DNA of 38,021 nucleotides from DAOSVX01 sp964447275 (GTDB taxonomy: Bacteria; Bacillota_I; Bacilli_A; RF39; UBA660): contig CAYURI010000008.1 in assembly GCA_964447275.1 (NCBI GenBank), forward strand, positions 1-38,021, read 5' to 3'. The translations under genes and the position numbers were made by a program. This document shows, piece by piece, positions 6,700-15,292 of the stretch (within the stretch, counting starts at the first letter, position 1; each line of letters begins with the position of its first letter). A model generated the notes under the pieces. The model was not told the DNA's origin and ran no database searches. It was given only the letters and a program-made list of their open reading frames with translations.

Positions 6700-8769
6700 T
6701 TATGGCAAAAAGTTATAAAAATATATGCCATCTTTATTAATTTTTAACTTTATAGTGCCTAATATTTGGGTATTAAAATAATTTATATTTAAAGCTTTTA
6801 GTGTTTTAATTGTTTCTTGACTAGGATGACCAAATTTGTTGCCTCTACCTGCACTTATTATTGCTTTATTAACTTTTAGGGCTTTTAAAAAACTATAATC
6901 ACTACTCGTTTTAGAACCATGATGGCCTAATTTTATTAAATTAACTTGTAAGTTGTATTTAGTTAATAAATCTAACTCTTGTTCTTTAGAAGCATCACCC
7001 ATAAATAATATTTTATAATTGTTTATATCTAAATAAGTTATTAAACTATTATCGTTTTCATTACCATAATCTTGATAATTTAAAAGCTTTAAATAATCTA
7101 AACTATAGTTTTTTATAACATTGCTTTTAAGTCTTATTAATTGCTCCAATTTATTATCATTTTTATTTAATATAACTTTGTTTACTTTAAAATTGCTTAA
7201 AATATTTAGAGCTTCTCCTGCATGATCTTCATCACCATGAGTAATAATTAATAAGTTTATTTTGTTTATACCTAGGCTTTTTAGAAATATTAAGATATTA
7301 TCACTAATATGATAACTAGTATCTCTTTTTTGCCAAGCTTCTTTTTCATATTCTAATTTACCACCGGTATCAATCATTATTACTTCTTTTTGATGACTGG
7401 TTATTATAACTGATGAATCACCCTGACCAACATCTAAAAAATAAACATAATGGCTAGTATCTAATTTAGGATAAAAACGATTAGCTATTAACATTATAAA
7501 AACTAAAATTAAATATCTTTTCTTATCAGTTTTTATAAAAATAATCAATACTATATAATAGATTAACCAAAAGATCATAATTGTTTTTGGTAGCAAAAAA
7601 TTTAAAGAAAAGTTACTAAAAAAAGTACTTAAATATTCTAATATTTTTATTGATAAAGCTAACAATGGGTTTAAAAATGGTAATATTAAAACTATTAAAG
7701 ATAGCGGATATATAACAAAAGACACCAAGGGAACAAATATTAAGTTATTTATTAAGCTTAAGAGATTTATTTCGTAAAAATTAATCCCTGTTATTCCTAA
7801 ACTAAATAGTAAAGCAATAAATGAGGTATTAAATAAACTTATTAGATAATTTTTATTATTTAATTTTTCACTGGCTAGAATCAATCCTAAAGAAGTTATT
7901 AAGGAGTATTCTGCTCCTATATCATATAAAATAAATGGATTTATAAATATTAAAATAGCTAATGTAAATAAATAGATGTTTATTGTTTTTATATTTGTAT
8001 AAAATATTTTATTAATACTTAAGAATACAAAGAATAAAGTCGCTCTTAGTACTGATGGCGAAAAAGCAGTTAGAAACAAATGAAAAAATAAAAATAATAT
8101 CGCAATTACATACCTGGTATCTTCTGGTATTTTAAGCTTTTTTAATAAAAAGATAATAATTGCTGCAAACAAAGTGATATTCATCCCTGATATCGCAAAT
8201 AAATGGCTAACACCAAGGGTTTGAAAGTCTTTATATACTTCACTATTCATCTCTGATATATCACCTAATATAAAAGCTTTTAAGTATCTGGTTGTATTAG
8301 AACTTTCTTCCATTCTTTTAATTAAACTATTTTTTATTTTATAAAAAATGTTTTCTTTATTATTAGTAATTACTATTTTATCTACAGTCATTAAATAATA
8401 TATCTGATGATTATAAAGATATTTTTTATAATTAAAAGTATTAGGTACAGTATTATTTATTGGTTTATTAAGCTTGCCATTAAGTTTTATAGTTATACCT
8501 AATTTCAACTTATTTTGGTAATATATTTTTTCTTCTTCACTCGTAATATAATAAGTACACTGAACCTTTTCTTTGCTTTTAATAACCAAGGATAGTTTAT
8601 CACCATCAACATTATATTTAATTAATTTACCAGATATTTCCTTAGTATTAATATCATATTTACTTTCATATTTAATTAAAATGGTTCTAATCAAAAAAGT
8701 TAATAAAGCAATGATTAAAAATATATAATAAGGATAATTATATAGTAATATTTTCCTTAATTTGAGCAA
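6700..8769 (-). CDS. comEC: DNA uptake channel protein ComEC/Rec2
   Basis: ComEC forms the membrane channel that takes single-stranded DNA into the cell during transformation. The 689-residue protein has an N-terminal hydrophobic hairpin and a small soluble domain (about 35-130). The competence domain of many transmembrane helices begins near GDISEMNSEVYKDFQTLGVS and HLFAISGMNITL. A C-terminal metallo-beta-lactamase domain follows, with YFLDVGQGDSSVI, MIDTGG, THGDEDHAGEA, GDASKEQE and KLGHHGSKTS. The start appears to be TTG at 8769. It overlaps comEA by 32 bases and has GGAG nine bases upstream, and no in-frame ATG is nearby. Domain content is complete for an active protein. comEB is absent, as in many genomes. 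Type IV pilus genes needed for uptake are not in the window. Confidence 0.94.
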   Translation of the reverse strand: MLKLRKILLYNYPYYIFLIIALLTFLIRTILIKYESKYDINTKEISGKLIKYNVDGDKLSLVIKSKEKVQCTYYITSEEEKIYYQNKLKLGITIKLNGKLNKPINNTVPNTFNYKKYLYNHQIYYLMTVDKIVITNNKENIFYKIKNSLIKRMEESSNTTRYLKAFILGDISEMNSEVYKDFQTLGVSHLFAISGMNITLFAAIIIFLLKKLKIPEDTRYVIAILFLFFHLFLTAFSPSVLRATLFFVFLSINKIFYTNIKTINIYLFTLAILIFINPFILYDIGAEYSLITSLGLILASEKLNNKNYLISLFNTSFIALLFSLGITGINFYEINLLSLINNLIFVPLVSFVIYPLSLIVLILPFLNPLLALSIKILEYLSTFFSNFSLNFLLPKTIMIFWLIYYIVLIIFIKTDKKRYLILVFIMLIANRFYPKLDTSHYVYFLDVGQGDSSVIITSHQKEVIMIDTGGKLEYEKEAWQKRDTSYHISDNILIFLKSLGINKINLLIITHGDEDHAGEALNILSNFKVNKVILNKNDNKLEQLIRLKSNVIKNYSLDYLKLLNYQDYGNENDNSLITYLDINNYKILFMGDASKEQELDLLTKYNLQVNLIKLGHHGSKTSSDYSFLKALKVNKAIISAGRGNKFGHPSQETIKTLKALNINYFNTQILGTIKLKINKDGIYFYNFLP

Positions 8770-9421
8770 AAATAGCTTCTCCTATACCAGTAACATTTTT
8801 TAGCTCTTCAATATTTTTAAAATTGCCATTAGTTTCTCTATAATTAATAATATTATTAGCTTTACTTTCACCAATCCCAGATAGAGTCATTAATACTTCT
8901 TTTGTTGCTGTATTGATATTTACTTTCGCACTTACTTCTGAAACTTCAGGAGCTTCTCCTTCAGTTGGTGAAACTATACTTACTTCAGGATTATTTATGC
9001 ACTCTGTAATTTCTACTGCTTCACACTTACAAAGTGTTTCATCAATTGTTGTAGTTTTTTCTAAGCTTTTTTTATTAGCAATAATAACTACCATTTCACT
9101 AGTTATTTTTTTACTTAAATTAATATTTTTAGTTGTCCCATTTTTAGTTAATCCGCCCGCCAATGTAATAAGGTCATTAATAATTAATTGATTATTAACC
9201 TTATAAACACCCGGTTTTTTAATTTCACCTTTAATATCCACATATATTTCTTCTGCTGCTATTTCCTCTTTCACAACATTTAATTCTTCTATTGCATTAT
9301 TTACTTCTTTAATTTCCTTTTTATTAAAATACAAATAGCCTGTTCCTATTAAACTTATTAATAATACTAAAATAATTTCCTCTCTATAATATTTTTTTAA
9401 AACATCCAAAATATTTATCAT
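8738..9421 (-). CDS. comEA: Competence DNA receptor ComEA
   Basis: This is a membrane-anchored DNA-binding protein that hands incoming DNA to ComEC. The 227 residues show a transmembrane helix at about 15-32 (EIILVLLISLIGTGYLYF). An SLBB-type domain begins at IYVDIKGEIKKPGVYKV, the feature seen in Gram-positive ComEA. After a Cys-, Thr- and Glu-containing linker come two helix-hairpin-helix motifs at the end (VNINTATKEVLMTLSGIGES and LKNVTGIGEAIFAQIKENI). The ATG at 9421 has AAGGAGG seven bases upstream. The linker contains CKCEAVEITEC, an unusual Cys cluster that might form disulfides outside the cell. The gene is cotranscribed with comEC. Confidence 0.95.
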   Translation of the reverse strand: MINILDVLKKYYREEIILVLLISLIGTGYLYFNKKEIKEVNNAIEELNVVKEEIAAEEIYVDIKGEIKKPGVYKVNNQLIINDLITLAGGLTKNGTTKNINLSKKITSEMVVIIANKKSLEKTTTIDETLCKCEAVEITECINNPEVSIVSPTEGEAPEVSEVSAKVNINTATKEVLMTLSGIGESKANNIINYRETNGNFKNIEELKNVTGIGEAIFAQIKENITI

Positions 9422-9477
9422 ATTTTTTCCTCCTTGCTTAATATATTATCGATATTCTTTTTGTTTCCTTTAAAAAC

Positions 9478-9508
9478 ACAAAAAAACTATACACTTTTTG
9501 TATAGTTT
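9478..9508 (-). terminator. Terminator after the duplicated unknown gene
   Basis: AAACTATACA (9484-9493) and TGTATAGTTT (9499-9508) form a ten-pair stem with a five-base loop. On the minus strand it is followed by a T run. It isolates the unknown gene from comEA. Confidence 0.78.
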
Positions 9509-9526
9509 ATAATATTTTTTTAATAA

Positions 9527-10894
9527 TTAGGTTAGATGATGACCTTCTTGCTCATCAGCGAGAACAGATAGCTTGCTAATTTTTGATTTTATTAGTCCTC
9601 CTAATACTGCATTTAATTCTACTAATTGCTCAGGTGATAATTGTTCTAGTTCCACTAAGCCTCTAACTGTTTCCAAGTTATTAAGAACCGCTTCGCTAGA
9701 GGGTTGTTCCGGAGCACTTTCCACGGTTTCAAGGCTATTAGATGTTAATTTATCACTAGCTTCGCTATTTAGGGATGCTTCCTCTTCTTTTATTAATTCA
9801 TCAACGATTTCCCTCGCCTCATCTAATTTTTCTTCAACTTTATGAAGTTCTGCTACCTCTTCGTTTTTTCGTAATATGTCAAATTGACGATTTAACGTTT
9901 TATTGAATTCAATCATTGCATTATATTCAATAATTCCCCTTGTTTTCATATAATCACTAATCATCGTATTTTTTGAACCACCAGCAACATTAAAGTTTGT
10001 TGATGCTAGATGCTTTTGCAAAACTTGGTTTATAGCATTAGCTCTGACTAAAGAATTTGGAAACATAATACTTAAAACTGCAGGCATGCATACAGTATTT
10101 GCTTTTATTCTGTTGGCATACATAACATTTTCTGGTGTTCCGCCAGGATAGATTCTGGCATTCACACCGTCTGTTTTTGATATATTATTTGCTAAATTTA
10201 ATAATTCAGTTACTATTATTTGTTGCTGACTAATATCTTCTAAATCTCTAGTATCTCTAACAATCTCATCAACAACCTGTTGATTTTCAAATAAACTATA
10301 TTGATATTTTTTAATTTGAGCAAGAATTACCTCGGCTGTTTTTAACTGTTCTTCTGCCTCATGAAAGGCAAGGTTTGCTTCATTAGTTCTGAGCAGCTCA
10401 AATTGCTTAAAAATTCTTTCATTAAAATTTTTATACGCCGCAGATCCGTATACATCAGACATATTTTCAAAATCTGTAATCATTTTAACAACTGAGCTAC
10501 CAGAATTATTAGTAAAAAGCTCTTTATCCATAACCGCCTGAAATGTTTTCCAAAGTTTTTGGGCTATGGCTAAAGAAGTATTTGAAAAAATAATTTCCAG
10601 TGTTGCTTGTACGGCCAGGCGGTTAGCTTTAGTTCTGTCCGCGTAGATTTCACTATACGGGGTAGATCCTGAATAATTCCTGGCATTTGCTTCGGTAATG
10701 CTAGCCACGATTTTTCTCTCAGCTAAAAGTTTGCTTATTATTTCCTCTTTCCCTTCAATACTTTTCAATTCTATAGTTTTTTTTACAATAGTTTTTAAAG
10801 TCTCTGGGTTTCTAAATAAAACCACTCTATTTTGTTCGAAAAATTCATTAATCTCGGCTAATTTTTCTATTTCTGGAGAAATTGGCTGTTCCAT
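9527..10894 (-). CDS. Unknown protein with two tandem copies of a ~175-residue unit
   Basis: I do not recognise this 455-residue protein. It has no signal peptide or membrane helix. Residues 20-194 and 195-369 are two diverged copies of one unit. The best-conserved core is NARNYSGSTPYSEIYADRTK (69-88) against NARIYPGGTPENVMYANRIK (245-264). Both are followed by AN, a hydrophobic helix and an FSN or FPN step. Later matches are FELLRTNEA and FDILRKNEE, then charged helices (EAEEQLKTAE, KVEEKLDEAR). Residues 370-455 are a Ser/Glu-rich tail. An ATG 12 codons upstream (10930) is open, but AGAGGAA precedes the ATG at 10894 and the promoter covers the upstream one. G+C is clearly higher than in the neighbours. 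The gene is flanked by its own promoter and terminator, which suggests acquisition or special regulation. Confidence 0.85.
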   Translation of the reverse strand: MEQPISPEIEKLAEINEFFEQNRVVLFRNPETLKTIVKKTIELKSIEGKEEIISKLLAERKIVASITEANARNYSGSTPYSEIYADRTKANRLAVQATLEIIFSNTSLAIAQKLWKTFQAVMDKELFTNNSGSSVVKMITDFENMSDVYGSAAYKNFNERIFKQFELLRTNEANLAFHEAEEQLKTAEVILAQIKKYQYSLFENQQVVDEIVRDTRDLEDISQQQIIVTELLNLANNISKTDGVNARIYPGGTPENVMYANRIKANTVCMPAVLSIMFPNSLVRANAINQVLQKHLASTNFNVAGGSKNTMISDYMKTRGIIEYNAMIEFNKTLNRQFDILRKNEEVAELHKVEEKLDEAREIVDELIKEEEASLNSEASDKLTSNSLETVESAPEQPSSEAVLNNLETVRGLVELEQLSPEQLVELNAVLGGLIKSKISKLSVLADEQEGHHLT

Positions 10895-10920
10895 AAAATA
10901 TTCCTCTATCCTACGCTTAT

Positions 10921-10950
10921 ATTTTAACATTAATTAACTATCTAAAACAA
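10921..10950 (-). promoter_or_regulatory. Promoter of the duplicated unknown gene
   Basis: On the minus strand TTGTTT (10945-10950), an 18-base spacer, and TAAAAT (10921-10926) preceded by TGT, an extended -10. It lies just after the mutM stop codon and supports the downstream ATG (10894) as the start. Confidence 0.55.
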
Positions 10951-10960
10951 GTCTCTTTAC

Positions 10961-11782
10961 TTACTTTTGACACTTTGGGCAGTAATAAACGCTGCGTCCA
11001 TTTAGTTTTTCTCTTTTAATAATGCTATGGCAGATATAACATTCTTTACCATCTCTTTTATGTACTTTTAATTCTTGTTGGAACATTCCCGTAACTCCTA
11101 AACTAGATGTATAACTTTTTATCGTTGTTCCACCCATTTTAATTGCTTTACTAATAACCTCATTAGTAGCTAAAACAATTCTTTCAGCTTCTTTTTTAGT
11201 AATGTCTTTACCTTTTTTATAAGGATTTATCTTTGCTACAAATAATACTTCATTAGCATATATATTACCTAGCCCACTAATAATGGTTTGATCAAGTAAA
11301 AGCGTTTTAATTGTAATATTCTTGTTTTTTAATTTGTTTTTTAAATATTCTCCTGTTAATAAAGATGAATTTGGTTCATAACCTTGCTTTTTAATCGCCG
11401 GAATACTTTCTAATTTATCTTTAGAAATAAGTATCATCCTACCAAATTTTCTTGTATCGTGATATCTTAAATCACTATGATCTTTAAAAGTAAAAACAAC
11501 ATGTTCATGTTTAACAATTTCCTCTTTATCGCTTTTAATAAAATATTTACCTTCCATTCTTAAATGACTAAGTAAATAATGATTACTTTGTAATTCAAAT
11601 ATTAACCATTTACCACGCCTGTTAATATCAATAAATTTATTATGAAGTAATATTTTTTTAAATTCATCAACATTACTATCAATAGTCTTTTCATATAAAA
11701 CATTTATATTAATTATTTCTTTATTTAATATTTTCCTTTTTAAGGTATTCCTGACTGTTTCAACTTCAGCTATCTCCGGCAT
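10961..11782 (-). CDS. mutM: Formamidopyrimidine-DNA glycosylase
   Basis: This base-excision repair enzyme removes 8-oxoguanine and ring-opened purines, then cuts the strand. The N-terminus MPEIAEVETVRNTL keeps the catalytic Pro2 and Glu3. The usual MPELPEVET has changed at two neighbouring positions (Leu-Pro to Ile-Ala). Also seen are the conserved lysine loop RRGKWLIFEL, the HLRMEGKY motif, and the helix-two-turn-helix with LLDQTIISGLGNIYANEVLF. The C-terminal zinc finger is CYICHSIIKREKLNGRSVYYCPKC. The length of 273 is standard. It starts one base after the CDF gene stop. polA and mutM are neighbours in Bacillus too, and here they are separated only by the transporter. Nei (endonuclease VIII) is less likely given the sequence after Glu3. 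Confidence 0.95.
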   Translation of the reverse strand: MPEIAEVETVRNTLKRKILNKEIININVLYEKTIDSNVDEFKKILLHNKFIDINRRGKWLIFELQSNHYLLSHLRMEGKYFIKSDKEEIVKHEHVVFTFKDHSDLRYHDTRKFGRMILISKDKLESIPAIKKQGYEPNSSLLTGEYLKNKLKNKNITIKTLLLDQTIISGLGNIYANEVLFVAKINPYKKGKDITKKEAERIVLATNEVISKAIKMGGTTIKSYTSSLGVTGMFQQELKVHKRDGKECYICHSIIKREKLNGRSVYYCPKCQK

Positions 11783-11783
11783 T

Positions 11784-12650
11784 TTATTTCCTCATTTCTG
11801 GTTTAGCGCTAACGGTTAAGTATTTAATTCTTGTTTCTTTGTTAACAATTTTTTTTCTAATCTCGTTAGTAATCTTATTTAATTTTAAGACTGTTAATTT
11901 AGCATTAACAGCAATAACTAAATCGCATTTATAATAGGGGCCAAATTTTAATAAAATAATTCTTTTTATCTCATCAACACCCTTTATTAATAATATTTTA
12001 TCTTTAATAGCTTTGATAATTAGCTCGTCTTCTTCTTTTTCACCTAATATGGCAATTATATTGTTCCAAAAGATTTTCAAGCCAGTATAAACAATTATTA
12101 AACCAATCGCAATTGCTCCAAAAGCATCAGAATATTTAAATATCCCAACATTATTAGTAACTCTTGCTAAAATAACAGATAAAATTACGAAAAAGGCTCC
12201 AATTAAATCAGCTGCGCTTTCTTTACCAGATGCAATTAATATATTATCTTCGTATTCATAACCTTTTTTTAATAAATAACGAACTAATAAATACTTAATA
12301 ATAATCGCAATAATAGTAACATAAATAACCATATTATCTGGTGAAGAAGCGTTTGGTTTAATTGAATTAATAACTAAACCAGCTCCTAAAGAAATAATAA
12401 CTATAGAAATAAATAAACAAACTAAAAATTCAATATTTCCATGACCAAAAGGGTGATCTTTATCGGCTTTTTTAGTTGCTAATTTACTACCTATCATGGC
12501 AAAAATATCAGTTCCCAAATCGCTTAAAGAATGTATACCATCTGCTACTAAAGCCTGGGATTTACCTATTATTCCCCCAATTATTTTAATAATAACTAAA
12601 ACTGTATTAGCAATTAAACTTCTAAATAATACTTTTACATTACGATTCAT
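11784..12650 (-). CDS. Cation diffusion facilitator (CDF) metal exporter
   Basis: This 288-residue transporter has six predicted transmembrane helices and a C-terminal cytoplasmic ferredoxin-like domain (about 205-288). CDF proteins exchange divalent metals (Zn, Mn, Fe, Co) for protons. Seen: VADGIHSLSDLGTDIFA in TM2 with His40 and Asp44, the loop KDHPFGHGNIEF, and SGKESAADLIGAF in TM5 with Glu144 and Asp148. The transport site is thus His-Asp in TM2 and Glu-Asp in TM5, unlike the common His-Asp in both, so metal preference cannot be assigned. The ATG at 12650 follows AGGAGGAC, nine bases after the polA stop. It is cotranscribed between polA and mutM, perhaps coincidentally, as no metal-responsive operator is visible. 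Confidence 0.92.
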   Translation of the reverse strand: MNRNVKVLFRSLIANTVLVIIKIIGGIIGKSQALVADGIHSLSDLGTDIFAMIGSKLATKKADKDHPFGHGNIEFLVCLFISIVIISLGAGLVINSIKPNASSPDNMVIYVTIIAIIIKYLLVRYLLKKGYEYEDNILIASGKESAADLIGAFFVILSVILARVTNNVGIFKYSDAFGAIAIGLIIVYTGLKIFWNNIIAILGEKEEDELIIKAIKDKILLIKGVDEIKRIILLKFGPYYKCDLVIAVNAKLTVLKLNKITNEIRKKIVNKETRIKYLTVSAKPEMRK

Positions 12651-12659
12651 TTTGTCCTC

Positions 12660-15236
12660 CTAATTAGCTTCATACCAATTATCGCCCTCATCAATTTCGA
12701 CTTTAATTGGGACGTTTAATTTTATAACATTTTCCATCTTATCAACAACAATGTTTTTAACAATATCTACTTCTTCTTTTGGTGTATCAAAGATTAGTTC
12801 ATCATGAACTTGAAGTAACATTTGCGTTTTTAGTTTCTTATCTTTAAATTCTTTAGCTATTTCTACCATGGCTTTTTTAATAATATCTGCACTAGTCCCT
12901 TGAATTGGCGTATTTAAAGCAATTCTTTCTCCAGCACTGCGAATAGCAAATATATCACTATTTAATTCTTCAACAATTCTTTTACGATTAAATAAAGTTT
13001 TTACATAGCCATCTTCTCTAGCTTTAATAACAATATCATCCATATATTTTTTAACTTTAGGATAAAACTCATAATATTTATCAATAAACTTTTTGGCATC
13101 TTTAGAACTTATTTCTAAGTTTTCTCCTAACCCAAAACCACTAATACCATAAACTATCCCAAATATAACGGCTTTAGCACTTTTACGCATACTTTTTGAT
13201 ACTGCTTCTTCTGGAACCCCAAAAATATCACTAGCTACTTTAGTATGAATGTCTTCATTTTTATTAAAAGCTGCCATCATTTCCTCGTCTTCTGATATAT
13301 GAGCTAGAATACGTAATTCAATTTGAGAATAATCAGCACATAGGAATATGGAATTAGGACTTGGTAAAAAGGCTTTTCTAATCTTTCTACCCTCTTCTTC
13401 CCTAACGGGAATATTTTGAATATTTGGTTCAACTGATGATAGTCTGCCGGTTCTCGTTAAATTTTGTTTGAAAATGGTATGAATCTTTTTGTCCTCACCA
13501 ATATATTTATCAAGACCAGATAAATAAGTAGAATTTAATTTATCTAAATTACGATATTCCAATATTTTTTCGACAATTGGATGAACACTATATAGCTTAT
13601 GTAGGACTTTAATGTCTGTTTTAAAGCCTCTGGAGTTCTTTTTACCACCAGGTAATCCTAGCTTACCAAACAAAATATTACCTAGCTGTAAAGGGCTAGA
13701 AATATTAAACTTCTCGCCTGCTAAATCATAGATATCTTTAGAAAGCATATCAAGCTTTATTTCTACTGAGCCTTGCATATCTTTTAAGATATCTTTGGAA
13801 ACATAAATACCAGCATACTCCATATCAGTTAAAACACTTATTAAAGGCATTTCAATATTATAAAAGAGTTCTTTTATTTCTTCAGTTTCAATTTCTTTTA
13901 AATAATTTTCTCTAGTTTCAAAAATATATTTGGCTTTTAAAATACTATCACTAATTATTTTATCTAGATTACTAAATTTATCTTTTAATAATTCATTAAA
14001 AGTACTAACAACTATTGCTTTTTTATTCATTAAATAAGCGATATCATCACTAATAGAATAATTAAGTAAATAACTAGCAATCATTAAATCATAGTTAACA
14101 TTTTGAAGTCCTAAGTCTAATTTTTTCATTACATATAAAGTCTTTTTTAAATCAAAAGTATATTTATTTAAATTTTGATATTTAATAAAGAAATCTTTAA
14201 TAATTAATTTATCTAAATAATAAGCATTAACTCCATCATAAATACTCATACCCATAAGATTAGCATTATGATAATTATCATTATCTAAATCCAAAAAGAA
14301 AGCGAAATCATTTGTAATATTTAGATCTTTTAAATTAGTTATATTTTGATAGTCAGATTTTGTTTCTACTTTTTCTTCTTTAATATTTTTTAAGAATGAA
14401 TAAAAATCTAATTCCATAAAAATATTTTTTAGTTCTTTAGGATTCCCACTACCATATTTTAAATCTTCTAGATTAACATCGATTGGGACATCTTGGTATA
14501 TGGTAGCAAGTTCTTTACTAAAATAAGCATTGTCTTTATCTGCGATTAATTTATTTTTAACCGCACCTTTAATCTTATCAACATTTTCATAAACACCATC
14601 TAAAGTTTTATATTCTTGAAGAAGAGTTAAAGCCGTTTTGTCACCCACTCCTTTAACACCAGGAATGTTATCTGATGAATCACCTGCTAAAGCTTTTAAA
14701 TCAATAATATTTATTGGTTTAATCCCATAATCTTTTATAAAAGTTTCTTCATTATAACGAATATAATCTTTTTGTTTTAAAAGTTTAACATCAGTTTCGT
14801 TATTTATTAATTGCAGCAAATCATGATCAGAAGATACAATTGTTGAATCAAACTCTTTGTCCTCTAAACACATTTTAACGATCGTACCAATTATATCGTC
14901 AGCTTCATAATTTTCTTTCTCTAGTGAAACTATTCCCATTGCTTTTAAAATCTTTTTCGCAATTGGCATTTGTTTTAATAAATCTGGAGGAATCTCTTTT
15001 CGACCCGCTTTATAATCAAGATATTTTTCATGGCGAAAGTTTTTACCAATATCAAAAGCAACTGCCATATAACTAGGGCGTTCTTCATCAACTATTTTAT
15101 TAATCATTGATACAAAACCATACAAAGCATTGGTTGGAAACCCAGATGAATTTTTTAAGGCACTCCCTGAATACATCGTGGCATAATAACTACGATACAT
15201 TAAATTATTACCATCAACTAAGATTATCTTTTTCAT
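12660..15236 (-). CDS. polA: DNA polymerase I
   Basis: This enzyme fills gaps and removes primers. The 858-residue protein has a 5' nuclease domain (about 1-285: LVDGNNLMYRSYYA, EADDIIG, SSDHDLLQL, GDSSDNIPGVKGVGDKTA). A degenerate 3'-5' exonuclease fold follows (about 295-470), where the expected DTET reads DLDN, so proofreading is probably lost, as in B. subtilis. The polymerase domain has motif A DYSQIELRILAHIS (Asp635), motif B RKSAKAVIFGIVYGISGFGL and motif C QVHDELIF (Asp812, Glu813). The ATG at 15236 follows AGGTGATT. It is the first gene of polA-CDF-mutM and has its own extended -10 promoter just behind the polC terminator. Confidence 0.97.
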   Translation of the reverse strand: MKKIILVDGNNLMYRSYYATMYSGSALKNSSGFPTNALYGFVSMINKIVDEERPSYMAVAFDIGKNFRHEKYLDYKAGRKEIPPDLLKQMPIAKKILKAMGIVSLEKENYEADDIIGTIVKMCLEDKEFDSTIVSSDHDLLQLINNETDVKLLKQKDYIRYNEETFIKDYGIKPINIIDLKALAGDSSDNIPGVKGVGDKTALTLLQEYKTLDGVYENVDKIKGAVKNKLIADKDNAYFSKELATIYQDVPIDVNLEDLKYGSGNPKELKNIFMELDFYSFLKNIKEEKVETKSDYQNITNLKDLNITNDFAFFLDLDNDNYHNANLMGMSIYDGVNAYYLDKLIIKDFFIKYQNLNKYTFDLKKTLYVMKKLDLGLQNVNYDLMIASYLLNYSISDDIAYLMNKKAIVVSTFNELLKDKFSNLDKIISDSILKAKYIFETRENYLKEIETEEIKELFYNIEMPLISVLTDMEYAGIYVSKDILKDMQGSVEIKLDMLSKDIYDLAGEKFNISSPLQLGNILFGKLGLPGGKKNSRGFKTDIKVLHKLYSVHPIVEKILEYRNLDKLNSTYLSGLDKYIGEDKKIHTIFKQNLTRTGRLSSVEPNIQNIPVREEEGRKIRKAFLPSPNSIFLCADYSQIELRILAHISEDEEMMAAFNKNEDIHTKVASDIFGVPEEAVSKSMRKSAKAVIFGIVYGISGFGLGENLEISSKDAKKFIDKYYEFYPKVKKYMDDIVIKAREDGYVKTLFNRKRIVEELNSDIFAIRSAGERIALNTPIQGTSADIIKKAMVEIAKEFKDKKLKTQMLLQVHDELIFDTPKEEVDIVKNIVVDKMENVIKLNVPIKVEIDEGDNWYEAN

Positions 15237-15252
15237 ATAATCACCTATTAAT

Positions 15253-15261
15253 ATTATATCA
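15253..15261 (-). promoter_or_regulatory. polA extended -10 promoter
   Basis: The minus strand reads TGATATAAT, starting two bases past the T run of the polC terminator. The -35 position would fall inside the terminator hairpin and has no consensus, so the TG extension probably carries recognition. Confidence 0.5.
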
Positions 15262-15262
15262 T

Positions 15263-15292
15263 AAAAAAGTTTATTCTTTTTAGAATAAACTT
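15263..15292 (-). terminator. polC terminator containing the polC stop codon
   Basis: AAGTTTATTCT (15267-15277) and AGAATAAACTT (15282-15292) make a perfect 11-pair stem with a four-base loop, then six Ts on the minus strand. The TAA of polC sits across the loop. Confidence 0.85.

Noticed and set aside
9527..10894. Phage or plasmid origin of the duplicated unknown gene
   Set aside because: No integrase, transposase, phage structural gene, attachment repeat or tRNA is seen nearby. Only the base composition suggests transfer.
10895..10930. ATG at 10930 as start of the duplicated unknown gene
   Set aside because: It lies nine bases from the -10 box and has no ribosome binding site, while the ATG at 10894 follows AGAGGAA.
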